The notes: generated from the sequence alone by a model not told the origin. Positions 44,037 to 53,433 are shown, counted from the first letter of the stretch. The stretch is 64,000 nucleotides of DNA from Hymenobacter polaris (GCF_012927305.1 NZ_JABBGH010000001.1:372001-436000); one strand, 5' to 3'. Numbers and translations are program-made.

Positions 44037-45458
44037 CTACTTCACCACCTTAAACAGCGTGCCGGCCGGCAGCTGGTCACCGAGCTGCATGCCGTTCACG
44101 ATGGCCAGCTCTTCGAGGCGGCCGCTGGCTACGCCGTTGGCCGTGAGGGCCTGGCGCAGGGTAGTGGCGCTCTTGGCCTGCCGGATGCTGATGCGCTCGG
44201 CCTGCTTGTTGAGCCGGCTGGCGTCGGTGAGGCGCTTATAGCCCTGGGCCACCTGGTCGAACTGCGGGGCGTAGGTGCCGAACGAGGCCGTGGGCGCCAG
44301 CCCGAGCAAGGCGAAATTGCTGTTGCCGTCCTTGATGACGTAGCCCCGCACCCGCGCCGGCGTGGAGGAAGAGGAGGACGACGAAGCCGCCTGGTCGCCC
44401 TCAAACGCTACCGCCGGGAAGCCGTTGATGGTCGTGTTCTGCGCCTGCGCCGCGCTGATGCCCAGCTGCTTCGCCACCGTTTGAGCGGCGGCTTCGGGCG
44501 TGCCCGCGGGGGCAGCCAGAAACACCAGTAGTGCCTTGCCATTGGGCTCGGCCATCTGGAATTGGGCGGGCGTGTTCTCGGTTTTCCAGCCGCTGGGCAC
44601 CGGCAGGCTGAACTTCAAGTCGGGGTGGTAGAACACGTTGCCAGCCACGTAGCCCTGGCGCGGGTCGTTGCCGTACACCAGGCCCTCAATCGAGCGCAGG
44701 TAGCTGTCACGGTTCACCTTTAGCGTGGTCTTACCCAGGCTCTGGCGGGCTTGCGCGGCTAGCTGTTTCACGCGCGTGTAGCGGTCGGCCGAGTTGGGGT
44801 GGGTGCTCAAAAAGCCGGGCGTGTCGGCGCTGCCGCTGGCTTTCTCGGTGCGCTCCAGCGTCTGGAAGAAGTTGGCCATGTGCGAGGCGTCGTAGCCGGT
44901 CTTGGTCGAGTAGCGTACCCCTAGGGCGTCGGCCTCGTTCTCGGCGTCGCGGCTGTACTTAAGCAAACCTAGCTGCACGCCGCCCTGCACCACGTTGCCC
45001 ACTACCCCCTGCATAAGGCGCGGCGCCGCTATCGAGCCCACGCCCATCAAAATGCTGGCAATGGTGGACTTGGTTTGCTGCTTCTGCCCATGGCGGGCCG
45101 TAATGTGGCCCAGCTCGTGGCCCAGCACGCCCGTAAACTGCGCCTCGTCGTTGAAGTACGCCATAATGCCCCGCGTGAAGTACACGTGTCCGTCGGGCGT
45201 GGCGAAGGCGTTGATAATGGGCGAGTCCACGATGGTAAAGCCGTAGTCGCCGGGCCGGTCGGAGATGGCCGTCATGGCCTTGCCCTGCTTGGTGATGTAG
45301 GCTTGCAGCGGCGCGCTGTTGTAGAGGCCGAACTGGGCGATAACCTGCGGGTCGGGCTTGGCGCCCTGCAAGGGGCTGGAGGAAGGCACGGCGGCCGCCA
45401 GGGGTAGCAAAGCTAGCAAAGCGGCGGGCCGCAGGGCCCGGCGTAACGAGAAAGACAT
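44037..45458 (-). CDS. M48-family metalloprotease
   Basis: Start at ATG 45458, which begins the signal peptide (MSFSLRRALRPAALLALLPL); the ORF extends to 45530. The 473-residue protein has the zinc motif HELGH (in GVLGHELGHITARHG) and the downstream Glu in DAENEADALGV, as in BepA/LoiP-type periplasmic M48 proteases. The C-terminal part (about 310-473) includes a LysM-like segment with RISIRQAKSATTLRQAL. It probably takes part in outer membrane protein quality control. Confidence 0.9.
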   Translation of the reverse strand: MSFSLRRALRPAALLALLPLAAAVPSSSPLQGAKPDPQVIAQFGLYNSAPLQAYITKQGKAMTAISDRPGDYGFTIVDSPIINAFATPDGHVYFTRGIMAYFNDEAQFTGVLGHELGHITARHGQKQQTKSTIASILMGVGSIAAPRLMQGVVGNVVQGGVQLGLLKYSRDAENEADALGVRYSTKTGYDASHMANFFQTLERTEKASGSADTPGFLSTHPNSADRYTRVKQLAAQARQSLGKTTLKVNRDSYLRSIEGLVYGNDPRQGYVAGNVFYHPDLKFSLPVPSGWKTENTPAQFQMAEPNGKALLVFLAAPAGTPEAAAQTVAKQLGISAAQAQNTTINGFPAVAFEGDQAASSSSSSSTPARVRGYVIKDGNSNFALLGLAPTASFGTYAPQFDQVAQGYKRLTDASRLNKQAERISIRQAKSATTLRQALTANGVASGRLEELAIVNGMQLGDQLPAGTLFKVVK

Positions 45459-45578
45459 AGAAGGATGGTGGGTGTAAAGCCAAGCGCCAGCCTGGCCAGT
45501 CGTTAGGGTAGTTGCCTCGTTACTAAACAAACCGGGTGCCAGTAGTGCAACGCAGCGCCCAGTTGGAGCCGGGCGCTA

Positions 45579-45614
45579 CAAAAAAGCTCCACCGCCCTAG
45601 GGGCAATGGAGCTT
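45579..45614 (-). terminator. Terminator of the redoxin gene with CCCTAGGG loop
   Basis: On the minus strand, AAGCTCCA pairs with TGGAGCTT (45607-45614 with 45584-45591) around a 15-base loop that contains CCCTAGGG, followed by a T run. It lies 34 bp past the redoxin stop. Confidence 0.8.
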
Positions 45615-45648
45615 CCAAACGACGGCGCCGCGTGAAGGTTGCGTGAGC

Positions 45649-46971
45649 TTACTCGCGCAGCAGTTTGTCTACCGTATTGTTGAAATGGGCGATTTCCTCG
45701 TCGTAGTATTTGCCCGTGCCCGGCCCCGAAAAGCCCGTGCGAATGCTGCGTACCACGCCTTTCCGGTCGAGAAAAATGGTGGTGGGAAAGCCCAGAAACT
45801 TCGCCAACTGCGGAATGGATTTGGCTACCGAGTCTTTATTGGAGGTGCCCGCCACGGCCAGGTCGTAGCCAATGCTATAGCGCTGCCGCAGGGTGCGGAG
45901 CCGCGCCGCCGCCTGCGCGTAGTCGGGGCTGCGCTCGTAGCCCAGGCCGATTATTTCTACGCCGCGGCTGCGGTTTTTGGCGTACCAGGGGGCTAGGTAG
46001 GCGGTTTCGTCCATGCAGTTGGGGCACCACGAGCCCAGGATTTGCAGCACCACCACCTTGCCCAGGTAGCGCGGGTCGGTAAGCGAGATGCGCCCGCCCG
46101 GCTGGATGCTCGGGAAGTTGAAATTCAGCCGCGACTCGCCCTTCTTTAAATAGGTTAGCGTGTCGGCATCGGGTAGCTTGGCGCTGGGGTCGTAGGTAGC
46201 CGTCCAGGTTTCGTGCCCCCCTAGGCCGGAGTAGTAGTTGCCGCGCAAGGTTTGGTGGCCCACGTAAGCGCCGGTAAACAGAAAGGCGTGGCCGCCATCG
46301 AAGGTGCTCAGGCGCAGGCGCAGCGTGTCGTTTACCGTTTTGAGGCTGCCCGCCAGGTAGCGGTAGTCGCCGGTGGTGGTCAGGAAAGTGCCCGTCAGCG
46401 CATCCTGGCTAGCCCCTTGGTTGTATTTAAAAATGCCCACCGCCGGGTAAGACCCGCCGTCCTTGTAAAAGAACGTGGTTTTGTAAGTCGCGCCCTTCAG
46501 CAAGTCCTGGTGCAGGACGGGCAGCACGTCGCCCGCCGTGCCGTTGCTGTCAAATTGCAGCGGCTGCTGGCCCGCCGTGGCTACCAGCGGCACCCGGTAC
46601 GGCGTCTTGGTATCATATTTCACCCAGGTGCCCTGCAGCTTGCCCTGGCCCGCGGCGCGCACCACCAGCGCCGCGTCGAACACGTGCAGGCGAATGGTCA
46701 CCGAGTCGCCCGCGGCCGAAATAGAGTCGCAGCGCAGGCGCTCTTCGCCGTTCAGGCCCTTGTTGAGGAGGTAAACGACTGGATTGTTAGCTTCCGTCTT
46801 GACCTCGAACAAAAATGGCAGCTGCTGGCCCTGCATGGCCAGCTCGCCGCGCCAGGGGCCGGGCGTGAGCAGCGCCGCCACCGAGGTGGCGGTAGTAGCA
46901 TCGGGCTTGGAGTTGCAGGCGGCCAGCAGGCCTATGGCCGCCAGGGGTAGCTGCCGAATAAGGAAACGCAT
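45649..46971 (-). CDS. TlpA-like redoxin lipoprotein
   Basis: Start at ATG 46971, giving a lipobox LLAAC; the ORF runs to 47052 without support. The 440-residue product has a N-terminal beta-rich domain (about 30-290, common in Bacteroidota TlpA proteins) and a C-terminal thioredoxin fold (about 300-440) with active-site WCPNC in LQILGSWCPNCMDE. It should exchange disulphides in the periplasm. It is monocistronic with its own terminator. Confidence 0.88.
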   Translation of the reverse strand: MRFLIRQLPLAAIGLLAACNSKPDATTATSVAALLTPGPWRGELAMQGQQLPFLFEVKTEANNPVVYLLNKGLNGEERLRCDSISAAGDSVTIRLHVFDAALVVRAAGQGKLQGTWVKYDTKTPYRVPLVATAGQQPLQFDSNGTAGDVLPVLHQDLLKGATYKTTFFYKDGGSYPAVGIFKYNQGASQDALTGTFLTTTGDYRYLAGSLKTVNDTLRLRLSTFDGGHAFLFTGAYVGHQTLRGNYYSGLGGHETWTATYDPSAKLPDADTLTYLKKGESRLNFNFPSIQPGGRISLTDPRYLGKVVVLQILGSWCPNCMDETAYLAPWYAKNRSRGVEIIGLGYERSPDYAQAAARLRTLRQRYSIGYDLAVAGTSNKDSVAKSIPQLAKFLGFPTTIFLDRKGVVRSIRTGFSGPGTGKYYDEEIAHFNNTVDKLLRE

Positions 46972-47155
46972 ACGCGTGAAAATCAAGTAGTGGCTTAGGG
47001 CAGCCGTAGCCGCCAAATATAAAATGGTTTGCCGGCCGAAGCGCCGGGGCAACTTGCCGTCGCTGCCGCGAGCGGTATCGTGCGCTCATAACCACCACGC
47101 AATTCAGACTGTTTCTAAGTATGCGCGTAAACTAGCATCCAGCCCCCCGGCGCGT

Positions 47156-47163
47156 TACTTTTG
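47156..47163 (+). promoter_or_regulatory. -7 element of the aconitase gene
   Basis: TACTTTTG matches TAnnTTTG and lies 29 bases before the ATG at 47193. No clear TTG is at the right distance upstream. Confidence 0.55.
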
Positions 47164-47192
47164 CTCCCAAGCTACATTTTCCCCACTCTACT

Positions 47193-49472
47193 ATGGCGTT
47201 TGACCTTGATATGATTCGGGCCGTGTACGCGGGCCTCGGCTCGCGCATCGAAGCGGCCCGCACGGCCGTTGGCCGCCCGCTTACCCTGACCGAAAAAATC
47301 CTCTACGCCCACCTCTACGGCGGCAAGCAAGGCGAAGCTTTCCAGCGCGGCGTGAGCTACGTGGACTTCGCGCCCGACCGCGTGGCCATGCAGGATGCCA
47401 CCGCCCAAATGGCGCTGCTCCAGTTCATGCAGGCCGGCAAAGCCTCGGCCGCCGTGCCCAGCACCGTACACTGCGACCACCTCATCCAGGCCCGCGACGG
47501 CGCCACTGAGGACCTGGCCGAAGCCAATGCCGAAAACAAGGAGGTATACGACTTCCTAGCCTCGGTTTCCAATAAGTACGGCATCGGCTTCTGGAAGCCC
47601 GGCGCCGGTATTATCCACCAGGTGGTGCTCGAAAACTACGCCTTCCCCGGCGGCATGATGATTGGCACCGACTCGCACACCCCCAACGCGGGTGGCCTGG
47701 GCATGATTGCCATCGGCGTAGGCGGCGCCGACGCCGTGGACGTGATGGCCGGCATGCCCTGGGAACTGAAGTTCCCGAAGGTGATTGGCGTGAAGCTCAC
47801 TGGCAAGATGAGCGGCTGGACGTCGGCCAAGGACGTGATTCTGCGCGTGGCCGGCATCCTGACCGTAAAGGGCGGCACCGGCGCCATCGTAGAGTACTTC
47901 GGCGAAGGGGCCGAGAGCCTGAGCTGCACCGGCAAAGGCACCATCTGCAACATGGGCGCTGAGATTGGGGCTACCACCTCGGTATTCGCCTACGACGAGA
48001 AGATGGGCGACTACCTACGCAGTACCGACCGCGCCGACATCGCCGACTTGGCCAAGGGTCAGTGGGACCACCTGCGCGCCGACCCGGAGGTGTACGACAA
48101 CCCGAAGGATTTCTACGACCAGCTCATCGAAATCGACCTCAACACGCTGGAGCCCTACGTAAACGGTCCCTTCACGCCCGACGCGGCGTGGCCGATTTCG
48201 GAGTTTGCCGCCGCCGTGAAAGAGCACGGCTGGCCCGAGAAGCTGGAAGTAGGCCTTATCGGCTCGTGCACCAACTCCAGCTATGAGGACATTACCCGCG
48301 CCGCCAGCATCGCCAAGCAAGCTGTAGACAAGGGCCTGCACGTAGCCGCTGAGTTCACTATCACGCCCGGCTCGGAGCAGGTGCGCTATACGGTGGCCCG
48401 CGACGGCCTGCTCGACACGTTTGCCGAAATGGGCGGCGTGGTGCTGGCCAACGCCTGCGGCCCATGCATCGGCCAGTGGGCCCGCCACACCGACGACCCC
48501 AAGCGCCGTAACTCCATCATTACGAGCTTCAATCGCAACTTTGCCAAGCGCAACGACGGCAACCCCAACACTCACGCCTTCGTGGCCTCGCCCGAAATCG
48601 TGACGGCCTTCGCCATTGCCGGCAGCCTGGCCTTCAACCCCGTTACCGACACGCTGCCCGGTAAAGATGGTCCTGTGAAGCTCGACGAGCCCCAGGGCAT
48701 CGAGCTGCCGCCGGCTGGCTTCGCCGTGGAAGATGCGGGCTTCCAGGCCCCGGCCACCGATGGTTCGGGCGTGGAGGTGCTGGTGAGCCCCACCTCGCAG
48801 CGCCTCGAACTCCTAGCCCCCTTCGCGGCTTGGGAGGGCACCGACCTGCTAGGCCTGCGCCTGCTCATCAAGGCCCAGGGTAAATGCACCACCGACCACA
48901 TCAGCATGGCTGGGCCGTGGTTGAAGTTCCGCGGGCACTTGGACAACATCTCCAACAACATGCTCATCGGGGCCACCAACGCCTTCAACGGCGAAACCAA
49001 CTCGGTGAAGGACCATGGCACCCAGGGCGAGCCCTACGTGCCAGTGCCACAAGCCGCGCGCGTGCTCAAGAGCCTGCACATCGGCTCGGTAGTGGTGGGC
49101 GACGAGAACTACGGCGAAGGCAGCTCGCGCGAGCACGCCGCCATGGAGCCGCGCCACCTGGGCGTGCGCGCCGTGCTGGTGAAGTCGTTTGCCCGCATTC
49201 ACGAAACCAACCTGAAAAAGCAGGGTATGCTGGCCCTGACCTTCGCCAACAAGGCTGACTATGACCTGATTCAGGAGGACGATGTAATTGATATCTTGGG
49301 CTTAACCAGCTTCGCGCCCGGCCAGCCGCTGCAAGTGCGCCTGCGCCACGCCGACGGCGACACGGACCTCATTACGGTGAACCACACCTATAATGAAGGC
49401 CAGATTGGTTGGTTCAAGGCCGGTTCGGCACTGAATTTGATAAAGCTGCAAGAGGCCGGGCAAGCCGTGTAG
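47193..49472 (+). CDS. Aconitate hydratase, mitochondrial type
   Basis: A 759-residue aconitase, the shorter class resembling the mitochondrial enzyme rather than the longer AcnA (about 890 residues). Cluster-ligand segments are visible: [33 protein letters not shown] and [10 protein letters not shown]. It isomerises citrate to isocitrate in the TCA cycle with a [4Fe-4S] cluster. The swivel domain ([14 protein letters not shown]) is intact. It is monocistronic with its own promoter and terminator. Confidence 0.95.
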   Translation: MAFDLDMIRAVYAGLGSRIEAARTAVGRPLTLTEKILYAHLYGGKQGEAFQRGVSYVDFAPDRVAMQDATAQMALLQFMQAGKASAAVPSTVHCDHLIQARDGATEDLAEANAENKEVYDFLASVSNKYGIGFWKPGAGIIHQVVLENYAFPGGMMIGTDSHTPNAGGLGMIAIGVGGADAVDVMAGMPWELKFPKVIGVKLTGKMSGWTSAKDVILRVAGILTVKGGTGAIVEYFGEGAESLSCTGKGTICNMGAEIGATTSVFAYDEKMGDYLRSTDRADIADLAKGQWDHLRADPEVYDNPKDFYDQLIEIDLNTLEPYVNGPFTPDAAWPISEFAAAVKEHGWPEKLEVGLIGSCTNSSYEDITRAASIAKQAVDKGLHVAAEFTITPGSEQVRYTVARDGLLDTFAEMGGVVLANACGPCIGQWARHTDDPKRRNSIITSFNRNFAKRNDGNPNTHAFVASPEIVTAFAIAGSLAFNPVTDTLPGKDGPVKLDEPQGIELPPAGFAVEDAGFQAPATDGSGVEVLVSPTSQRLELLAPFAAWEGTDLLGLRLLIKAQGKCTTDHISMAGPWLKFRGHLDNISNNMLIGATNAFNGETNSVKDHGTQGEPYVPVPQAARVLKSLHIGSVVVGDENYGEGSSREHAAMEPRHLGVRAVLVKSFARIHETNLKKQGMLALTFANKADYDLIQEDDVIDILGLTSFAPGQPLQVRLRHADGDTDLITVNHTYNEGQIGWFKAGSALNLIKLQEAGQAV

Positions 49473-49498
49473 GAGGAGTGCCCGTTCAGCCTATTGAG

Positions 49499-49533
49499 AA
49501 ACGGCCGCCCTGGTTTCCGGGGCGGCCGTTTTG
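49499..49533 (+). terminator. Aconitase terminator
   Basis: AACGGCCGCCC pairs with GGGCGGCCGTT around a 9-base loop, followed by TTTGCG. It is 27 bp past the stop codon; the convergent hxlR-type gene ends just beyond. Confidence 0.8.
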
Positions 49534-49545
49534 CGTTTGTTCCGC

Positions 49546-49899
49546 CTAGCTAGCCTGGGCGGCATCGAGACGCTGCTGGTGCTGCTGGCCCCACGCTCGC
49601 AGTACATCGATAACGGGGTCGAGGGTACTGGCATATGGGAGGGCTTCGTACACCACAACTATCGGTGGGCCGGGGTGCACGGTGCGCTGAATGAGCTGAT
49701 GCGCTTCCAGGTCCTTCAACTCCTTGGCTAGCACCTTGGTGGAAATACCTGGTACGCTGCGCTCTAGGCCGCGAAAATGCCGGGCACCCGAGAGCAGGGC
49801 CACTAGTATTTGCAGTTTCCATTTGCCGTTGAGAACGACCAGCGCGCTGCGCAGGGAATTGATAGTGGCGGTACACTGGGTGGCATCGTGGTGTGGCAT
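49546..49899 (-). CDS. HxlR-family transcriptional regulator
   Basis: A 117-residue winged-helix protein: NGKWKLQILVALLSGARHFRGL, the typical HxlR start, followed by ISTKVLAKELKDLEAHQLI (recognition helix) and VVYEALPYASTL. The first part contains a Cys at about residue 9 (TQCTAT), which in HxlR/YodB-type regulators can sense quinones or electrophiles. It is divergent from an azoreductase gene, the classic arrangement for a quinone or diamide response. Palindromes lie in the spacer. Confidence 0.9.
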   Translation of the reverse strand: MPHHDATQCTATINSLRSALVVLNGKWKLQILVALLSGARHFRGLERSVPGISTKVLAKELKDLEAHQLIQRTVHPGPPIVVVYEALPYASTLDPVIDVLRAWGQQHQQRLDAAQAS

Positions 49900-49947
49900 G
49901 GCGGTCAGCTGGGAGAAGTAGGGCTACTGATGAGCTGCTTACCAGCA

Positions 49948-50026
49948 GGTAATCATACTACCGGTAGGTAATCTGTAGTTGGTGTAAAGGTAGAACAAAC
50001 GGGAATCTGATTACTTTCTGTAATCA
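49948..50026. promoter_or_regulatory. Candidate HxlR operators
   Basis: Two sites lie in the hxlR-azoR spacer. GGTAATC at 49948 and 49966 flank the palindrome CTACCGGTAG. TGATTAC and GTAATCA form a perfect 7-bp inverted repeat with a 5-base centre at 50008-50026. The GTAATC motif recurs four times in total. Binding by the adjacent regulator is inferred. Confidence 0.6.
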
Positions 50027-50099
50027 AGCTGCCAGTGCGATTGGTAGCAACCGAGCGGGCCTAACCGCCCAAAAGTTTCACCTTTTTAGTTAACCACTC

Positions 50100-50696
50100 A
50101 TGCAAATTTTGCAAATCATTTCGAGCGCCCAAGGCGCTAAGTCCTACAGTACTCAGCTGAGCCAAGGCATCATCGATAAGCTGCTGGCCGCGCATCCAGG
50201 CAGCCAAGTGGTAGTGCGCAATCTGGCAGCCAACCCGCTGCCTTACCTAGAGGAAGCCCATTTGCAAGCCTATTTCACGCCCGCTGAGAGCCGCTCTGCC
50301 GAGCAGCAAGCCGCCGTGCACCACTCCGATGAAGCCATTGCGCAGGTGCAGGGCGCTGACGTGCTAGTCATTGGAGTACCGTTTTACAACTTCACCGTGC
50401 CCGCCTCGCTCAAGTCGTGGCTCGACCATCTGACGAGGGCGAACCTTACCTTTCGCTACACCCCCACCGGCCCCGAGGGATTGATTACCGGCAAAAAAGT
50501 GTACCTAGCCATTGCCAGCGGCGGCATCTATTCGGCCGGGCCGATGCAGGCCAACGATTTCGCCGCTCCTTACCTGCGCTGGATGTTGGGCTTCCTGGGC
50601 ATGACTGATGTAACGGTAGCGCGGGCCGAAGGCGTGAAGCTACCCGAATTGCAAGCTCAGGCTGTGCAAAAAGGTATTGATAGCGTAACGGTGTAG
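50100..50696 (+). CDS. azoR: FMN-dependent NADH-azoreductase
   Basis: A 198-residue flavodoxin-like protein, AzoR family: MQILQIISSAQGAKSYSTQL (phosphate loop), PFYNFTVPASLKSWLDH and IASGGIYSAGPMQAN are typical. It reduces quinones and azo compounds by two electrons using NADH. It is divergent from the HxlR-family gene and probably repressed by it until quinones appear. Length is normal. Confidence 0.92.
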   Translation: MQILQIISSAQGAKSYSTQLSQGIIDKLLAAHPGSQVVVRNLAANPLPYLEEAHLQAYFTPAESRSAEQQAAVHHSDEAIAQVQGADVLVIGVPFYNFTVPASLKSWLDHLTRANLTFRYTPTGPEGLITGKKVYLAIASGGIYSAGPMQANDFAAPYLRWMLGFLGMTDVTVARAEGVKLPELQAQAVQKGIDSVTV

Positions 50697-50775
50697 AGTA
50701 GCCGGAACTTCCTAGCTGCTTCGCTGTTACACTCCTGCATACCATGCAAGCCATCCGGCCCCGGCTGGAATGTTG

Positions 50776-50808
50776 CAAGCCCGACCCGGCAACGGGCCGG
50801 GCTTTTTT
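50776..50808 (+). terminator. azoR terminator
   Basis: AAGCCCG and CCCG pair with CGGG and CGGGCTT around a GCAA loop (one extra base in the stem), followed by six T. It lies about 80 bp past the azoR stop and 12 bp before the msrB start. Confidence 0.8.
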
Positions 50809-50820
50809 GTTATCCTCCTG

Positions 50821-51279
50821 ATGCTCCACTGGCGCGATATCCTCACCTACGCCCGCTATAGCAACCCCGAACCCCCTATGCGGGTGGTGCTAACCGAAGC
50901 CGAGTGGCAAGCGCGCCTGCCACCGGCGCAGTACCGGGTGCTGCGCCAGCAGCACACCGAGCCGCCCTACCGCAATGCCTTTTGCCGCAGCTACGAGCCA
51001 GGCGTGTATGCCTGCGCGGGCTGCGGTAGCCTTCTGTTCGACTCCGCCACCAAGTACCACGCTATCTCGGGCTGGCCCAGCTTTACGCAGCCGCTGGCCA
51101 AAAATGCCCTAGGGTACTATTTCGACGACAGCCACCGTATGCAGCGCGTGGAGGTGCGCTGCAACGTGTGCGGCGGGCACCTGGGGCACGTTTTTCCCGA
51201 TGGGCCGGCACCGAGCGGCGTGCGCTACTGCCTGAACTCGGCGAGCTTGCGCTGGCTGGCGCCGGGCGCCGGGGCCTAG
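50821..51279 (+). CDS. msrB: Peptide-methionine (R)-S-oxide reductase
   Basis: Start at ATG 50821 (MLHWRDILTYARYSN), after the azoR terminator; the ORF is open further to 50770. The 152-residue protein has two CxxC zinc sites (CAGCG, CNVCGGHLGHVF) and the catalytic Cys in RYCLNSASL, with GWPSF near residue 86. It repairs methionine sulfoxide. Its TAG stop shares the same CCTAGG palindrome as the stop of the convergent channel gene. Confidence 0.93.
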   Translation: MLHWRDILTYARYSNPEPPMRVVLTEAEWQARLPPAQYRVLRQQHTEPPYRNAFCRSYEPGVYACAGCGSLLFDSATKYHAISGWPSFTQPLAKNALGYYFDDSHRMQRVEVRCNVCGGHLGHVFPDGPAPSGVRYCLNSASLRWLAPGAGA

Positions 51280-51875
51280 GCTTCCGCCTCGGCCGGCTTG
51301 GTAGCCGCGAGCGCCCGCTCGATGCGCGGGTCGGGCGCCAGCCAAAGCAGGGCCACCAGCACGTAGCAAGCCCCCGATACCCACGTATTGAAGAAGCTGC
51401 TGCCAATGCCCACGCAGTACAGCAGCGGTGAAACCTTGCCTTTCCAGTCGTGCCCAAGTGCTTGGCCCAGCGTAGAGTTGCGGCCGTTTACGGCCAGCAA
51501 GCGGTTTTGCAAAATACTGAAGGCCAAGGCCGACATCAGCAGCACTACGCCGTAGAGGGCCAGTGTGGCCGGGGCAAAGTGGTTTTCGCCCATCCAGCCC
51601 GTGGCCACCGGCGTCATCGAGAGCCAGAACAGCAAGTGTAGATTGGCCCATAGCACGCCGCCGCTGATGCGCGTCACGCCCGTCAGCAAGTGGTGGTGAT
51701 TGTTCCAGTAAATACCCACGTACACAAAGCTTAGCACGTAGCTCAGAACCACCGGCAGCAGTGGCCGTAGCGCCGCGAAGCTGTCGCCGTGCGGCACCTT
51801 CAGCTCCAGCACCATGATGGTAATGATGATGGCAATAACCCCATCACTAAAAGCTTCGAGGCGGGTTTTGTGCAT
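51276..51875 (-). CDS. TMEM175-family potassium channel
   Basis: A 199-residue membrane protein with six likely helices. The start RLEAFSDGVIAIIITIMVLE is the signature of TMEM175 (DUF1211) channels, with the FSDG motif conserved. It is thought to conduct potassium ions. It overlaps the msrB stop region by four bases on the opposite strand, ending in the same CTAG. Confidence 0.9.
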   Translation of the reverse strand: MHKTRLEAFSDGVIAIIITIMVLELKVPHGDSFAALRPLLPVVLSYVLSFVYVGIYWNNHHHLLTGVTRISGGVLWANLHLLFWLSMTPVATGWMGENHFAPATLALYGVVLLMSALAFSILQNRLLAVNGRNSTLGQALGHDWKGKVSPLLYCVGIGSSFFNTWVSGACYVLVALLWLAPDPRIERALAATKPAEAEA

Positions 51876-51955
51876 GGCAGCGGTTTTGTTGGCGAAGGTA
51901 GGCGGATTTGGCAGCGCGAAAAAGCGAGCCAGGGGAGAGTCCTACGGTAGAAGTT

Positions 51956-51977
51956 TATGACGTATGTTTGCGTCATA
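51956..51977 (+). promoter_or_regulatory. ars promoter with overlapping palindromic operator
   Basis: TATGTTTG (51963-51970) matches the -7 consensus TAnnTTTG and is flanked exactly by TATGACG (51956-51962) and its complement CGTCATA (51971-51977). A repressor bound to this palindrome would cover the -7 box. It lies 16 bp before the chosen arsR start. Confidence 0.7.
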
Positions 51978-51993
51978 CTTAGCTAGATCGTTT

Positions 51994-52347
51994 GTGACTT
52001 ACGCCAAGACTACCGTTTTTACCGAGCAGCAGCAGCAGCTGTCCCGCGTGGCTAAGGCCCTAGGGCACCCAGCGCGGGTGGCCATTATTGAACTGCTGGC
52101 CGGCAAGACCACCTGCATTTCGGGCGACATAGCTGCCGAGCTGCCCCTCTCGCGCACCACCGTGTCGCAGCACTTGCAGGAGCTGAAGGCGCTGGGTCTG
52201 ATACGAGGTGAAATTGATGGCCTCACCATCTGCTACTGCCTCAATACCGAATTGCTACGCCAGGTGCAGCAGCAGTTCGCAGCCTTTTTTAGCGCGGCCA
52301 CCGCTACCAATGCGTGCGGACCTGCTACCGATGCCTGTGCCTGCTGA
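51994..52347 (+). CDS. arsR: ArsR-family repressor of the arsenic operon
   Basis: Start at GTG 51994 (reads MTYAKTTVFTEQQQQ). The ATG at 51964 lies inside the -7 box and palindrome, so it cannot be transcribed. The 117-residue winged-helix protein has LSRVAKALGHPARVAIIELL and the recognition helix LPLSRTTVSQHLQELK. The C-terminal CGPATDACAC offers several Cys for arsenite binding; a Cys (TTCISG) precedes the recognition helix. It heads the ars operon. Confidence 0.9.
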   Translation: MTYAKTTVFTEQQQQLSRVAKALGHPARVAIIELLAGKTTCISGDIAAELPLSRTTVSQHLQELKALGLIRGEIDGLTICYCLNTELLRQVQQQFAAFFSAATATNACGPATDACAC

Positions 52348-52380
52348 TTAACTATTGCTCTCCCTGCCTACTAGAAATTT

Positions 52381-52841
52381 ATGCGTATCGCCGAAATGAA
52401 GCAGGCCCTGGTGGGCTTGGCCGCCGTAAGTTTTAAGCTGCCAAATGGCACGTACCTGCCGCCCCATTTTCACGTGACGGAAGTGGGCCGGGTCACCAAG
52501 CATTTTATTGACTGCGGCGGCGTGGAGCGCTTCGAAACCCTAGCTAACTTCCAGCTTTGGGAAGCCGGCGACTACGACCACGGCTAGCGCCGCAAAAATT
52601 CCTGCATATTCTGCACGTAGCGGAGCGAATCTTGGGCAGTGAGGAGTTGGGTATTGAGGTAGAATACCAGCAAAATACCATTGAAAAGTTCGGTCTCGAC
52701 TTCGACGGCACCGACTTTCTGCTGGTGCCCAAGCACACGGCCTGCCTGGCGCCAGATACCTGCGGGCTCTCGGGCAGCCAGTCGCTGGCGCTGCCCCAGC
52801 TGCAAGTAGCTGGCTGCACACCGGGCGCCGGCTGCTGCTAG
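52381..52841 (+). pseudogene. DUF6428-like arsenic-operon protein, frameshifted
   Basis: The first 68 codons (52381-52587) read MRIAEMKQAL, then VSFKLPNGTYLPPHFHVTEV and HFIDCGGVERFETLANFQLW, ending in a TAG after YDHG. The next frame, from about 52583, continues LAPQKFLHILHVAERIL and EVEYQQNTIEKFGLDFDGTD to VAGCTPGAGCC. One missing base near 52579-52583 explains the break (expected DHRLAPQKF). The whole has 153 residues, with the Cys-rich C-terminus of a small ars-linked protein family. Mutation or sequencing error cannot be distinguished. Confidence 0.75.
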
Positions 52842-52923
52842 AATCCAGTTGCGTCGTTTGGCTGGCCGCCCAGGTCCGGCTCTTATTGCTTGCAAGCAGG
52901 CTTTTAACCCCACCGCTTCTGCC

Positions 52924-53421
52924 ATGACGCAGCTACTGCCTTTGCTACCTGCGCACTGGCCCGCCGTGCGCGCCATTTATGAGCAGGGCCTGGCCACCGG
53001 CCAAGCCACCTTCACTACCGCAGCACCTAGCTGGGAAGAGTGGGACCGTAGCCACCTAACCCACTGCCGCCTGGTGGCCGTGGCCGACGCGGGGCCGGTG
53101 CTGGGCTGGGCGGCGCTGTCGCCCGTGTCGAGCCGCCACGTGTACGCGGGCGTGGCCGAAGTCAGCATCTACATTGCCGCCGCGGCGCGGGGCCGGGGCG
53201 TGGGGCGGCAGCTGCTGGCGGCGCTGGTGGCCGAGTCGGAAGCGCAGGGCCTGTGGACGTTGCAAGCCAGCATTTTTCCTGAAAACCAGGCTAGTGCGCG
53301 GCTGCATCAGGCCCTCGGGTTTCGGGTGGTGGGCCGGCGCGAGCGCATCGGCTGCCTGGCCGGCACCTGGCGCGATACGCTGCTGCTGGAGCGCCGCAGC
53401 CTGCGCGTAGGCGTGGCTTAA
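52924..53421 (+). CDS. GNAT acetyltransferase, ArsN-like
   Basis: Start at ATG 52924; the ORF is open to 52849 with no credible extension. The 165-residue GNAT has the acetyl-CoA loop ARGRGVGRQLL and SARLHQALGFRVVGRRERIG, like phosphinothricin acetyltransferases. GNATs in this position are known as ArsN1 and can acetylate arsinothricin, so a role in arsenic detoxification is likely. It lies 12 bp before acr3. Confidence 0.85.
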   Translation: MTQLLPLLPAHWPAVRAIYEQGLATGQATFTTAAPSWEEWDRSHLTHCRLVAVADAGPVLGWAALSPVSSRHVYAGVAEVSIYIAAAARGRGVGRQLLAALVAESEAQGLWTLQASIFPENQASARLHQALGFRVVGRRERIGCLAGTWRDTLLLERRSLRVGVA

Positions 53422-53433
53422 AAGCTTATAAAC

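Noticed and set aside
51964..51993. ATG start for arsR at 51964
   Set aside because: The codon overlaps the -7 box and operator palindrome, so transcription must start beyond it; GTG 51994 is used instead.
52381..52841. Programmed ribosomal frameshift in the DUF6428-like gene
   Set aside because: There is no slippery heptamer or downstream pseudoknot near the break.
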